DNA from: Wenzhouxiangella sediminis
GTDB lineage: Bacteria; Pseudomonadota; Gammaproteobacteria; Xanthomonadales; Wenzhouxiangellaceae
DNA: 64,000 nt
Assembly: GCF_003410055.1 (NCBI RefSeq)
Contig: NZ_QUZK01000037.1
Coordinates: forward strand, 1 to 64,000
Reading direction: 5' to 3'
In this document: positions 21,199 through 30,233 of the stretch, in pieces
Position numbering within the stretch: the first letter of the stretch is position 1
Layout: each line of letters starts with the position of its first letter
Notes under the pieces: model-generated
Databases searched by the model: none
What the model saw: only the letters and a program-made list of their open reading frames with translations
Told to the model about the DNA's origin: nothing
Made by a program: the position numbers and the translations under genes

Positions 21199-22101
21199 AT
21201 GCCAGCCTCCATCCGCATTCCCGAAATGCGCGCATCCGAGCCGGTCGACGTGCCGGCCGGTGACATTGCCCGGCTGGCCGGGTTCATCGACGCCCACGAT
21301 CGCCTTGCCGTGCTGACCGGCGCCGGCATCTCCACGCATTCGGGTATTCCCGCCTACCGCGACGGCAGCGGGCGCTGGCTGCAGCGCCGGCCCATTCTCT
21401 TCCAGGACTTCATGCGCTGCGAGCACACCCGCCGGCGCTACTGGGCGCGCAGCTACTTCGGCTGGCCGGTGATGGCGAAGGCCGCGGTCAACGCCGCGCA
21501 TGAGGCGCTGGTGGCGCTCGAGCGCGGCGGGCGGCTGGCGAAGGTGATCACCCAGAACGTCGACGGCCTGCACAGGCGCGCCGGGCAGGCGGGCCTGGTC
21601 GAACTGCACGGGCGCCTCGACCGCGTCCATTGCCTGGACTGCGGCACGGTCGGCTGCCGCGCGGAACTGCAGCGGCGGCTGGCCGAGCTCAACCGAAACT
21701 GGACCGCCGATGTGCAGGGCATCAACGCCGACGGCGACGCCCGGCTGGACGATTCCGACTGGCCGGGCTTTCGTGTGGCCGGCTGCCCGGCCTGCGGCGG
21801 CACGCTCAAACCGCAGGTCGTGTTCTTCGGCGAAACCGTGCCGCGTCAAACGCATGAAGCGGTCGGTGAGGCCTTGTCGCGGGCCACCGCGCTGCTGGTG
21901 GTGGGCAGTTCCCTGGTGGTCGGTTCGGCCTATCGCCTGGTGCGCGATGCCGCCGCTCGCGGTTTGCCCGTGGCGGCCGTCAATCGTGGCCGCACGCGGG
22001 CCGACGAGTTGCTGGCCTTCAAGGTCGACGCCGGTTGCGAGACGGCGCTGTCGGCGGCCGCCGATCTTTGCCTGGGGCGGGCTTCAGGCCGCGGTCGATA
22101 G
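21199..22101 (+). CDS. SIRT4-like (class II) NAD-dependent protein deacylase
   Basis: 300 residues. GAGISTHSGIPAYRDG, the catalytic TQNVDGLH and ELHGRLDRVHC are sirtuin hallmarks. The zinc site is two CxxC pairs (CLDC and CPAC) separated by 47 residues, much longer than the roughly 15-25 of typical bacterial CobB and like the long zinc loop of mitochondrial SIRT4. FFGETVP and GSSLVVGSAYRLV close the NAD fold. It removes acyl groups from lysine using NAD+. Its last 18 bases overlap the convergent dusB. Confidence 0.93.
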   Translation: MPASIRIPEMRASEPVDVPAGDIARLAGFIDAHDRLAVLTGAGISTHSGIPAYRDGSGRWLQRRPILFQDFMRCEHTRRRYWARSYFGWPVMAKAAVNAAHEALVALERGGRLAKVITQNVDGLHRRAGQAGLVELHGRLDRVHCLDCGTVGCRAELQRRLAELNRNWTADVQGINADGDARLDDSDWPGFRVAGCPACGGTLKPQVVFFGETVPRQTHEAVGEALSRATALLVVGSSLVVGSAYRLVRDAAARGLPVAAVNRGRTRADELLAFKVDAGCETALSAAADLCLGRASGRGR

Positions 22102-23121
22102 CCCCGGCGCGACGCCCGCGGCGAGCGCGTCGAAGTAGTCGCGCGTGAGATCGAGCTGTTGGCGCGCGGATTCGGCGCGGTTGACCACCTGGCGAAATCC
22201 GGCGTTCTCGGCGCGATCCCGCGCATACCAGCCCAGATGCTTGCGGGCGATGCGCACGCCGCGGTGCTCGCCGTAGAAGTCGTAGAGCGCCTCGAGATGG
22301 CCGAGCAGGATGTCGCGCACTTGCGCAACCGGCTTTTCGGGGAGGCGCTCACCGGTGGCCAGGAAGTGGGCGATCTCGCCGAAGATCCAGGGGCGCCCCT
22401 GGGCGGCGCGGCCGACCAGCAGGCCGGCGGCGCCCGTGATTCTGAGCACCTCGCGCGCCTTTTCCGGAGAGTCGATATCGCCGTTAGCCCACACCGGGAT
22501 GCGCCGCTCGGCGACGATTGCCGCGATGGTGTCGTATTCCGCGCGTCCCTGGTATTTCTGGTCGCGCGTGCGGCCGTGGATCGCGAGTGCGGCAATGCCG
22601 GACTCTTCGGCAATGCGGGCGATGGTCGGACCGTTGCGGTGTTCAGCGTCCCAGCCGGTGCGCGTCTTGAGGGTGACCGGCACGTCGACGGCGGCCACCA
22701 CCGCCTCGAGGATCCGCGCGACCAGGGCCTCGTCGCGCATCAGGGCCGAGCCGGCCCAGGCCTTGCAGACCTTCTTGGCCGGGCAGCCCATGTTGATGTC
22801 GATGATCTCGGCGCCGTGATCGACGTTGTATCGGGCCGCCTCGGCCATGCGTTCGGGCACGGTGCCGGCGATCTGCACGCTAACCGGGCCGGGTTCGCCG
22901 TCGTGGTCCATTCGTTCGCGGGATTTGCGCGTGTGCCACAGCGAGGGATCGGAGGTCGTCATCTCCGAGGTGGCCAGGCCGGCCCCGAGTTGGCGGCACA
23001 GCAGGCGGAACGGCTTGTCGGTGACGCCGGCCATGGGCGCCAGGCCGAGCGCGGGCGCGATCCGGTGACCGCCTATCGGGAGAGCGGCGCCGGTCGTCGA
23101 TGTGTCGTCAGCAAAGGCCAT
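22084..23121 (-). CDS. dusB: tRNA-dihydrouridine synthase B
   Basis: 345 residues. The flavoenzyme reduces a uridine of the tRNA D-loop. APMAGVTDKPFRLLC, DINMGCPAKKVCK with the catalytic cysteine, and RGVRIARKHLGWYA place it in the DusB/NifR3 group rather than DusA. In most gammaproteobacteria dusB is followed by fis in one operon; here the next gene is the convergent sirtuin, so the link is broken. The N-terminal 12 residues (AFADDTSTTGAA) are longer than usual. Confidence 0.94.
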   Translation of the reverse strand: MAFADDTSTTGAALPIGGHRIAPALGLAPMAGVTDKPFRLLCRQLGAGLATSEMTTSDPSLWHTRKSRERMDHDGEPGPVSVQIAGTVPERMAEAARYNVDHGAEIIDINMGCPAKKVCKAWAGSALMRDEALVARILEAVVAAVDVPVTLKTRTGWDAEHRNGPTIARIAEESGIAALAIHGRTRDQKYQGRAEYDTIAAIVAERRIPVWANGDIDSPEKAREVLRITGAAGLLVGRAAQGRPWIFGEIAHFLATGERLPEKPVAQVRDILLGHLEALYDFYGEHRGVRIARKHLGWYARDRAENAGFRQVVNRAESARQQLDLTRDYFDALAAGVAPGLSTAA

Positions 23122-23126
23122 GGCTC

Positions 23127-23132
23127 ATTGTA
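23127..23132 (-). promoter_or_regulatory. -10-like element at dusB start
   Basis: TACAAT on the minus strand ends only five bases before the dusB ATG, with no ribosome site between. If functional, the message would be leaderless or the true start lies further in. Confidence 0.3.
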
Positions 23133-23185
23133 GGATGCGCGATAGATTGATTTCACTTACCGGGTCGATCCCGGAAACCGAGCCT

Positions 23186-23599
23186 ATGAGCCCCGGACAG
23201 GAACGACGCCGCTTCCACCGATTTCCGTTCCACGCCGACTGCGAACTCGTGGACGACGAGGGTCGGCCGCGCGCCTGCGAATTGCTCGATCTGTCCATCA
23301 ACGGAGCGCTCGTCGAACTGGATCGTCCCGGCGACTTCGACTCGGCGCGTGCGGGCGACCTGACGCTGAAACTCCGCGGCCTGTCGGACGGCACCCGGGC
23401 GGAAATCGTCGTCGACGTGAAGGCGCTGAGGGTCGAGCAGCGCCGCGTGGCCTGCCGCTTCCTGCACATCGACCCGGACAGCTTCGAGAACCTCAAGGAC
23501 CTGATTGCCGCCAATCTCGGCGACCTGTCGATGCTCGACCGCGAACTGACCCAGCTCGACTACTGGCCCGGGTTGTCCATTTCACCCAGCGCGGCCTGA
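23186..23599 (+). CDS. PilZ-domain c-di-GMP-binding protein
   Basis: 137 residues from the ATG at 23186 (MSPGQERRRFHRFPF). The RxxxR element (RRFHR) near the start and the DLSINGA motif (D/NxSxxG) about 35 residues later are the c-di-GMP ligands of PilZ domains; both are intact. No second domain is visible, so it is probably a stand-alone receptor or adaptor. It is a potential target of the three diguanylate cyclases in the window, although there is no direct link. Its 3' end overlaps convergent engB by 40 bp. Confidence 0.88.
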   Translation: MSPGQERRRFHRFPFHADCELVDDEGRPRACELLDLSINGALVELDRPGDFDSARAGDLTLKLRGLSDGTRAEIVVDVKALRVEQRRVACRFLHIDPDSFENLKDLIAANLGDLSMLDRELTQLDYWPGLSISPSAA

Positions 23600-24201
23600 C
23601 GATCCCCGGGCAGAAGCCAGCCGGCCATCACGGCCTCGAGTTCCTCGACCCCCTGTCCGGTCACCGCAGAGAACAGCTGCACGCCGACGCTCTCGTCGAC
23701 CATCCTGCGAACCTTCATCAGGGCCTCCTTCTGCTTGCCGCGACCGAGCTTGTCGGCCTTGGTCAACACGAGGTGCAGCGGCAGGCCCCGGTCGGCCGCC
23801 CAGTTGGCCAGGTCGACGTCGCCCGGTTTGAGCGGATGGCGCACGTCCATGACGATCAGCAAGCCGGCCAGCGCCTCGCGCTTTTCGAGGTAGCCCTGGA
23901 TCAGTCCCTTCCAGTGTTTCTTGAGATCGCCGCCGACCCGGGCGAATCCGTAGCCGGGCAGGTCGACCAGGTGACGGGTCTCGTCGAGGCGAAAGAACAC
24001 CAGTTGCCGGGTCCGGCCGGGCGTTCGGCTGGTCCGGGCCAGTGATTTCTGCCCGCACAGGCGGTTGATGAGGCTCGACTTGCCGGCATTGGAGCGTCCG
24101 GCGATGGCGACTTCCGCGCCGATATCGGGCGGCAGCTGCGGTCGGTTGTGAACGCTGATCAGGTATTCGGCCCGCCTGAGCAGCGACTGGACGGATTCCA
24201 T
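23560..24201 (-). CDS. engB: ribosome biogenesis GTPase EngB (YihA/YsxC)
   Basis: 213 residues from the ATG at 24201 (MESVQSLLRRAEYLISV). An ATG 18 bases upstream is also in frame. G1 GRSNAGKSS, G2 area RTSRTPGRTR, G3 DLPGYG, G4 TKAD and the G5-like FSAVTG are in order. EngB assists assembly of the large ribosomal subunit. It is divergent from the cytochrome c4 gene, a neighbourhood conserved in pseudomonads and relatives. Confidence 0.96.
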   Translation of the reverse strand: MESVQSLLRRAEYLISVHNRPQLPPDIGAEVAIAGRSNAGKSSLINRLCGQKSLARTSRTPGRTRQLVFFRLDETRHLVDLPGYGFARVGGDLKKHWKGLIQGYLEKREALAGLLIVMDVRHPLKPGDVDLANWAADRGLPLHLVLTKADKLGRGKQKEALMKVRRMVDESVGVQLFSAVTGQGVEELEAVMAGWLLPGDRQAALGEMDNPGQ

Positions 24202-24278
24202 GGGGATTGGTGCTGGCACGGCAGAAGCTGAGAGGCGATAATATCAGGTTCAGACTTCCAATCAGGAGAAGGATCCAA

Positions 24279-24902
24279 ATGGCTCGATTCTTGGTGATGC
24301 TGCTTGCATCGGCGCCGCTGCTGGCCCAGGCCCAGGTTGTCGGCGACCCCGAAGCCGGCCAGGAGAAGGCGGCAGTTTGCGCCTCCTGTCACGGCATGGA
24401 CGGCAATTCACAGGTCAGCATCTGGCCCAAACTCGCCGAGCAGCATGCCGGTTACGCTGCGCGCCAGTCGCGGCTCATCCGGGAGCAGGAGCGGAACGTG
24501 CCGGAGATGTACCCCATCGTCGCCGACATGAGCGACCAGGACCTGGCCGACATCGCTGCCTACTACGAGCAGCAGGCCCTCAAGCCCGGCGTGGCCGACG
24601 AAGCCCTGGTCGATGCCGGTGAGGCGATCTACCAGGCGGGCAATCCCGAATCGGGTGTTCCGGCCTGTGCCGCCTGCCACGGCCCGTCCGGAAGCGGCAT
24701 CAAGGGTGCCTATTATCCGCGCCTGGGCGGCCAGCACGCCGACTACACGCAGAAGCGCCTGCAGGACTACCGCAACGGCGTGACCAGCGGCGAGGACGAC
24801 CCGTACAGCAAGATCATGGTGGCCGTCGCCGAGAACATGACCGACGAGGAAATCCAGGCGGTCAGCTCCTACATCGAGGGGCTGCACACGGCGCGCTGGT
24901 AA
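24279..24902 (+). CDS. cytochrome c4 (dihaem)
   Basis: 207 residues from the ATG at 24279, with AGGAGAAGG upstream. MARFLVMLLASAPLLAQAQ is a signal peptide. Two CXXCH haem sites, CASCHG and CAACHG, sit in two similar halves with distal Met candidates (the MYPIVADMSD and KIMVAVAENMTD segments). Cytochrome c4 carries electrons from the bc1 complex to terminal oxidases in the periplasm. The gene order engB / c4 / dsbA / endonuclease supports the call. Confidence 0.95.
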   Translation: MARFLVMLLASAPLLAQAQVVGDPEAGQEKAAVCASCHGMDGNSQVSIWPKLAEQHAGYAARQSRLIREQERNVPEMYPIVADMSDQDLADIAAYYEQQALKPGVADEALVDAGEAIYQAGNPESGVPACAACHGPSGSGIKGAYYPRLGGQHADYTQKRLQDYRNGVTSGEDDPYSKIMVAVAENMTDEEIQAVSSYIEGLHTARW

Positions 24903-24989
24903 GCTGGATCGACAAGGCCCATAGTGGAACTCGCTCGACCCGGGCGGGTCTGATTGGGCCATACAACCACTACAAACGCGGAGTACCCA

Positions 24990-25688
24990 ATGCGCAAGTA
25001 TCTGCACCTGATGGCAAGCGCGGTCGTGCTGTTTTCCGGCTCGCTGATGGCACAGGAGTTCCAGGAAGGGCAGCACTTCCAGAAGATCGGCAGCCCCGTC
25101 GCCACGCCCGACGACAAGGTGGTCGTGACCGACGGTTTCGCCTACCCCTGTGGCGCCTGCCGCCGCTTCCTGCCGTACGTCGGTTCCTGGGCGGAGAACA
25201 CGCCGGACTACGTCGAGGTCGAGCACCTGCCCATCGCGCTCCAGCCGGGCTGGGACCTGTTCGTCCGCGCCTACTACACGGCCCAGGTCATGGGCATCGC
25301 GGAGGAAACGCACGAGGCGATGTTCAAGGCGGTCCACGACGAGCGCCGTCAGTTCCGCAGCTTCGAGGACATCGCCGACTTCTATGCCGAGCACGGCGTG
25401 GAAGCCGAAAGCTTTCTCAACACCGCACAGTCCTTTGCCGTGGACGCTCGCATTCGACAGAATCGGAACGACGTGCGCACCTTCGGCATTCGCGGAACGC
25501 CGGCGGTCATCGTGCAGGGCAAGTGGCGGGTGAGCCCCAACGGCTTCAGCAGCTATGACGAGATGCTGGCCGCTGTCGACTATCTGGTCCAGCGCGAAGC
25601 CGAAGCCCTGGGCCTTGGACAGGACGCGGAGACCCCGGAAAGCGACGAAGCGGCTTCGTCCGAACAGGCTGAAGAAGCCTCCAGCTGA
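24990..25688 (+). CDS. dsbA: thiol:disulfide interchange protein DsbA-type
   Basis: 232 residues from the ATG at 24990; MRKYLHLMASAVVLFSGSLMAQ is a signal peptide. DsbA introduces disulfides into exported proteins. The thioredoxin fold with helical insert is seen, and the cis-Pro loop is GIRGTPAVIV. The redox motif reads CGAC (YPCGACRRF), not the usual CPHC or CVHC, which may lower its oxidising power. The C-terminus has an acidic tail of about 25 residues rich in Glu and Ser. It follows cytochrome c4 and is 5 bases from the next gene. Confidence 0.92.
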   Translation: MRKYLHLMASAVVLFSGSLMAQEFQEGQHFQKIGSPVATPDDKVVVTDGFAYPCGACRRFLPYVGSWAENTPDYVEVEHLPIALQPGWDLFVRAYYTAQVMGIAEETHEAMFKAVHDERRQFRSFEDIADFYAEHGVEAESFLNTAQSFAVDARIRQNRNDVRTFGIRGTPAVIVQGKWRVSPNGFSSYDEMLAAVDYLVQREAEALGLGQDAETPESDEAASSEQAEEASS

Positions 25689-25693
25689 TCGTC

Positions 25694-26509
25694 GTGGGCG
25701 GCGCCGGCCGGCAGTTGAAGCTGCTGAGCTACAACATCCAGGCCGGCACCTCGACCGGCCGCTATCGCGAGTACGTCACTCGCAGTTGGCGGCAGGTTCT
25801 GCCCAACAACCAGCGCGTCGCCAACCTCGACTCCATCGCCGAGCTGGTGCGCGACTACGACATCGTCGCGCTGCAGGAAGTCGACTGCGGGAGCCTGCGG
25901 TCGGGTTTCCTCAACCAGGCCAAGTACCTGGCGACGCACGCCCAGTTCCCCTGGTGGAGCCACCAGGGGAACCGCAAGGTCGGCATCGTGGCTCACGCCG
26001 GCAACGGCCTGCTCAGCCGAATCGAACCCAGCGAGATCGAGGAGCACCGCCTGCCCGGCGCGATCCCGGGGCGCGGCGCCATGGTGGTCCGTTTCGGCGC
26101 GGGCGAGAAGGCCCTGTGGCTGGTCGTGCTCCACCTGGCGCTGGGGCGCCGCGCGCGCGCACAGCAGCTCGATTACGTCGCTTCCCTGGTCCGCTCCTAT
26201 CCGCACGTGGTCGTGATGGGCGATTTCAACAGCGGGCCCGGTTCGCGCGAGGTGCGAAGCTTCTGTGACAAGGCAGGCCTGGTTCGTCCGGGCGAGCCGG
26301 TCCTGACCTTTCCCTCCTGGCAGCCGCAGCGCGCCATCGACCACATCCTGGTCTCCCCGAACATGCAAATCAGCGAACTGCGGGCGCTTCCGGTGACCTT
26401 TTCCGATCACCAGCCCCTGTCGATGACGGTGGATCTCGGCGACGACGTCGCCCTACCAGGCCATTCGGGCAGCGACCAGAATCAGTACCCCACCGAATAC
26501 TCGTCTTAA
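25694..26509 (+). CDS. endonuclease/exonuclease/phosphatase family protein
   Basis: 271 residues from a GTG at 25694, five bases after dsbA; no ATG precedes the conserved LLSYNIQAGT. The EEP fold is clear: SYNIQ, VALQEVDCG (catalytic Glu), LHLALGRRARAQQ, MGDFNSGPGS, and SDHQPL for the general base pair. Substrate may be nucleic acid, phospholipid or another phosphodiester. An orthologue commonly follows dsbA in gammaproteobacteria. It overlaps the convergent TauE gene by 57 bp. Confidence 0.9.
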   Translation: MGGAGRQLKLLSYNIQAGTSTGRYREYVTRSWRQVLPNNQRVANLDSIAELVRDYDIVALQEVDCGSLRSGFLNQAKYLATHAQFPWWSHQGNRKVGIVAHAGNGLLSRIEPSEIEEHRLPGAIPGRGAMVVRFGAGEKALWLVVLHLALGRRARAQQLDYVASLVRSYPHVVVMGDFNSGPGSREVRSFCDKAGLVRPGEPVLTFPSWQPQRAIDHILVSPNMQISELRALPVTFSDHQPLSMTVDLGDDVALPGHSGSDQNQYPTEYSS

Positions 26510-27238
26510 AGCGCCCGCCGGCAGGCGATGCGCCAGGGTCACGCCCAGGGGGGCGGCCAGCACGCCGCCCAGACCGATCGCGAATGTTCCCGGCAACCAG
26601 ACATGGCCGACGAGATGGCCTGGACCGGGCCCCGTCGGCGCCAGCGCGATGAAGACCACCGTGCCGGCCAGGGCGATCGGCCAGCCGCAGGCCGAAGCGT
26701 TGGCCACCGCCCGGACCATGTCATAGCCGTTTCGCGTCAGGTAGGGCACGTTGAAGGTGCCGCCGCCGATGCCCACGAGCGCCGACGCTGCGCCGATCAG
26801 CGGTCCCGCCAGCCACCACAGGCGCGGAAACGGTTCGCGCGCGGCGGGACGGGGCGTTTCGGCAAGCATCATGCGCACGCCGATGATCGCCGCGATGATG
26901 GCGAAAACGCGCGCCAGGGTCTCTCCCGAGACCAGGGTGGCCAGCAGGGCCCCCGCGGCCGCGCCAACGGCCACGCCGCTGCCGAGCCGGGAGATGGTCG
27001 GCCAGTCGACGGCGCCGCGTCTTGCATGGAACCAGACGGCACTGACGGCAGTCAGCAACATAGTGGAAAGCGATGTGGCCACGGCGACCGGGACGGCGAC
27101 GCTCTCGTCGACCGAGTGCGCGCTGAGCAGGGCGGTGACGGCGGGCACGATGACCAGCCCGCCGCCGATCCCGAGCAGTCCGGCGAGCGTGCCGGCCGCA
27201 AGGCCGATCAGCAACAGGAAAACCAGGGACAGGAGCAC
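26453..27238 (-). CDS. TauE/SafE (TSUP) family membrane transporter
   Basis: 261 residues from a GTG at 27238. Two repeats each start with a Gly-rich membrane motif: AGLLGIGGGLVIVPA near residue 20 and ALVGIGGGTFNVPYL near 150. About eight helices are predicted. Members export sulfite, sulfoacetate or other organosulfur anions; the substrate is not deducible here. Confidence 0.9.
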   Translation of the reverse strand: MLLSLVFLLLIGLAAGTLAGLLGIGGGLVIVPAVTALLSAHSVDESVAVPVAVATSLSTMLLTAVSAVWFHARRGAVDWPTISRLGSGVAVGAAAGALLATLVSGETLARVFAIIAAIIGVRMMLAETPRPAAREPFPRLWWLAGPLIGAASALVGIGGGTFNVPYLTRNGYDMVRAVANASACGWPIALAGTVVFIALAPTGPGPGHLVGHVWLPGTFAIGLGGVLAAPLGVTLAHRLPAGALRRVFGGVLILVAARMAW

Positions 27239-27293
27239 TTGTCAGGATGCCGGACTCGTTGCAGGATGACCGGAATGGTGGAGCGTTGAGGCG

Positions 27294-29231
27294 ATGAAAG
27301 CAAGCAGGCTCGTTGTGGTCACCGTATTCGCCCTGTTCGGGGCCATGCCGGCGCTGGCCGATCTCGAACAGCAGCGCGAAACCTTCCGGCAGGGCTGGCA
27401 GGCGGCCGAGCGCGGCGACCAGGCCGGCATGGTCCGGGCGATTGCCGCGTTGCCCGACTACGCCCTGACGCCGTATCTCCAGTTCGAACTGTTCCGGCAG
27501 CGCATCGACCGGGTGCCGGAAACGGTCATGACCCAGTTCCTCGCCCGCTATCGCGACTGGTCCTTCCACGACCAGCTCGAGCGCGCCTGGCTGCGCAGCC
27601 TGGGCGAACGCGAGGCTTTCGACCGGCTGCTGGCCCGCACGGGCGACAGCCGGGATATCGAGGTGCGCTGCCACGTGGCCCGCGCGAAGATCCGGCTCGG
27701 CCGCACCGACGGCCTCGTGCCCGAGGTTCGCGACCTGTGGCTGTCGGGCCGCTCCCGGCCCGACGCCTGCGACGAGGCTTTCGCCTGGTGGCGGCGCCAG
27801 GGCGAGCCCGACGCCGATACCGCCTGGCGGCGCTTCCGGCTGGCGCTGGATGCCGGCGAAACCGGCCTGGCACGCTACCTGCGCCGCTACCTCCCCGCCG
27901 ACGAGCGCGAATGGGCCGATCGCTGGATCGCCGTCGAACAGCGACCCCACGCAACGCTGCGGCAGGCGCGCCAGTGGCGCGACCTGGACTACGCCCGCCT
28001 GGTCATCCAGTGGGGGCTCGAGCGCCTGGCGCGCTCGGACTGGGAGGCTGCGTCCGAGTCCTGGCGTGTGCTTTCGCGGCACTTCGCCTGGAGCGATTCG
28101 CAGGCCGCGGCCGTCGAACGCGAGATCGCGCTGTTCCGCGCCGTGGCGCTGGACAAGGGCGCGATCGGGGCCATCGACGCCCTGCCCGAGGCGGTCCGGG
28201 ATCAGCAGATACTGGCCTGGCGCGCACGCGCCGCCATGTCGCAATCGAATTGGTCCGAGGTCCTTGCCAGCATCGAGGCCATGTCCCTGCGCGAGCAGGC
28301 GGATGCGCGCTGGCGCTACTGGCGGGGGCGAGCGCTGGCGGAACTGCAGCGCCCCGAAGCCATGCTGGCTTTCACCTCGCTGAGTACCGAAGCGCACTAT
28401 TACGGCTTTCTCGCCGCCAGTCGTCTCGGCCAGCCGCTGAGCCTGTGCGACGAGACGCTTCATTCCGACGACGCCATCCAGCGCCGCTTGCTGCGAGACG
28501 CGGAATTCGAGCGGGTGCTCGAGCTTTTCCACGCCGGCCTGCCCTGGCATGCCCGCAGCACCTGGCGGCACCTGTCGCGTCGCCTGATCGACCGCGAGAT
28601 CGAGCAGGCCGCGCTGATCGCGGCCGGCCGCGGTTGGCACCACCTTTCGATTGTCGCGCTCAACCAGGCCGGGCGTCGCCAGGCCTATCCCTGGCGTTTC
28701 CCCATGGCCGCCAAGGGCACGGTGCTCGCCGAGGCGAAGCGCTACGGTGTGGACCCGGCCCTGGCCTACGGCCTGATGCGGGCCGAATCGGCCATGCAGC
28801 CCGACGCGCGCTCGCACGCCGGGGCGTTGGGTCTCCTTCAGCTCATGCCCGGCACCGCGCAGGCGGTCGCCCGCCGCAACGGCTTGCGCTACAACGGCGC
28901 GGAGTCGTTGACCGATCCGGAGGTCAACGTGCCGCTGGGCATCGCCCACCTCGGCGAACTCCATCGCGATTTCGGCGGCAACTGGGTACGGGTGGCCGCT
29001 GCCTACAACGCCGGCGCCAACGCCGTCGAGCGCTGGGTCGATGAACGTCCCGACACCCCGCCGGACGTCTGGATCGAGACCCTGCCGTACTACGAGACGC
29101 GCGACTACGTTCCGAAGGTGCTGGCCTTCGCCACGATCTACGAATGGCAGCTGGAGCGCCGGCCGCAACTGCTTGCCGCCGAGATCAGGCCCGGTTCCGG
29201 CCCGGCGGCCGGCTTCGTGTGCCCGCCGTGA
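27294..29231 (+). CDS. slt: soluble lytic murein transglycosylase
   Basis: 645 residues, the length of Slt70. MKASRLVVVTVFALFGAMPALA is a signal peptide. The first 450 residues form the alpha-superhelical U and L domains with many Trp/Arg-rich helical pairs. The catalytic SLT domain (about 475-620) has GLMRAESAMQPDARS with the catalytic Glu, GALGLLQLMPGTA, and AAYNAGANAVERW. It cleaves peptidoglycan glycan strands to 1,6-anhydro-muropeptides in the periplasm. Confidence 0.95.
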   Translation: MKASRLVVVTVFALFGAMPALADLEQQRETFRQGWQAAERGDQAGMVRAIAALPDYALTPYLQFELFRQRIDRVPETVMTQFLARYRDWSFHDQLERAWLRSLGEREAFDRLLARTGDSRDIEVRCHVARAKIRLGRTDGLVPEVRDLWLSGRSRPDACDEAFAWWRRQGEPDADTAWRRFRLALDAGETGLARYLRRYLPADEREWADRWIAVEQRPHATLRQARQWRDLDYARLVIQWGLERLARSDWEAASESWRVLSRHFAWSDSQAAAVEREIALFRAVALDKGAIGAIDALPEAVRDQQILAWRARAAMSQSNWSEVLASIEAMSLREQADARWRYWRGRALAELQRPEAMLAFTSLSTEAHYYGFLAASRLGQPLSLCDETLHSDDAIQRRLLRDAEFERVLELFHAGLPWHARSTWRHLSRRLIDREIEQAALIAAGRGWHHLSIVALNQAGRRQAYPWRFPMAAKGTVLAEAKRYGVDPALAYGLMRAESAMQPDARSHAGALGLLQLMPGTAQAVARRNGLRYNGAESLTDPEVNVPLGIAHLGELHRDFGGNWVRVAAAYNAGANAVERWVDERPDTPPDVWIETLPYYETRDYVPKVLAFATIYEWQLERRPQLLAAEIRPGSGPAAGFVCPP

Positions 29232-29276
29232 CGGTCGACCGGTAGAATAGGAACGACACTCAAGGCCGGAGCGATC

Positions 29277-30233
29277 ATGAAGGTTCTGATTCTGGGCGGT
29301 TCGGGTTTCGTCGGCTCGCACCTGACGCGACGTCTGGCTCGGGAGGGACACGAGGTCAGCGTGGTCACACGCTACGCCCCGGGCTGCAAGCACCTGTGGG
29401 TGATTCCACAGGCGACGATTCGACAGTTCGATCCCTTCGACAGCGAGCGCCTGGTCGAGGAGCTGCGCGGGCACGACGTGGCCATCAATCTCGTCGGCAT
29501 CCTCAACGAACGCGGTTTTGGCGGCTCGGGTTTCCGGCGCGTGCACGTCGAGCTGGTCGAGAAACTCATCGAGGCCTGCGTCGAGGCCGGCGTGCCGCGA
29601 TTGATCCAGATGAGCGGGCTCAATGCCGGACGAGGTGAAAGCCACTACCTGCGCACGCGCGGCGAAGGCGAGGCCCGGGTGCGTTCGGCCGACCGCGAAG
29701 GTCGATTGGCCGGGACCATCCTGCGCGCTTCGACCATCTTCGGGTCCGACGACAGTTTTCTCAATCGCTTCGCCGGTCTACTGAAAATCAGCCCGGTCCT
29801 GCCGCTGGCCCGGCCGCAGGCGAAATTCGCCCCGGTGTTCATCGACGACGTGGTCGAGGCTTTCGTGCGCGTCCTCGCCGACGACGAAACGGCCGGCCAG
29901 ACATACGAACTCTGCGGCTCCGAGGAATGGACCCTGATCGGGATCGTGCGCTGGCTGCGCGACCAGCTCGAGCTCAGGCGGATCGTCATCGGCCTGCCCG
30001 ATTTCCTGGGCCGCCTGCAGGGCATGGTCTTCGATTTCGTGCCGGGCAAGCCGTTTTCCAGCGACAACTACAAGTCGCTCAAGATTGACAGTCTCTGCCA
30101 GAGCGACGGTTTCAAGGCGCTCGGGATTCGTCCCTGGGGCCTGGCCGAGCGGGCCACGAGCTGGCTGCGGCCGGTCGGCAAGCAGGCCCGCTACCAGCAG
30201 TTCCGCCGCCAGGCCCGGCGTGAGCGAACCTGA
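29277..30233 (+). CDS. NDUFA9-like NAD(P)-binding epimerase-family protein
   Basis: 318 residues. The N-terminal Rossmann motif [10 protein letters not shown] (residues 7-16) belongs to atypical SDR proteins. [24 protein letters not shown] has the lysine-less pattern seen in complex I NDUFA9-type proteins, and [18 protein letters not shown] is characteristic of that group. A redox or quinone-related role is often proposed; the reaction is unknown. It overlaps cca by 14 bp and follows slt, suggesting a slt-NDUFA9-cca operon. Confidence 0.88.
   Translation: MKVLILGGSGFVGSHLTRRLAREGHEVSVVTRYAPGCKHLWVIPQATIRQFDPFDSERLVEELRGHDVAINLVGILNERGFGGSGFRRVHVELVEKLIEACVEAGVPRLIQMSGLNAGRGESHYLRTRGEGEARVRSADREGRLAGTILRASTIFGSDDSFLNRFAGLLKISPVLPLARPQAKFAPVFIDDVVEAFVRVLADDETAGQTYELCGSEEWTLIGIVRWLRDQLELRRIVIGLPDFLGRLQGMVFDFVPGKPFSSDNYKSLKIDSLCQSDGFKALGIRPWGLAERATSWLRPVGKQARYQQFRRQARRERT

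Noticed and set aside
26721-29645. Long minus-strand open frame across TauE, slt and the NDUFA9-like gene
   Set aside because: It is a shadow of three recognised genes and shows low-complexity, non-domain sequence.
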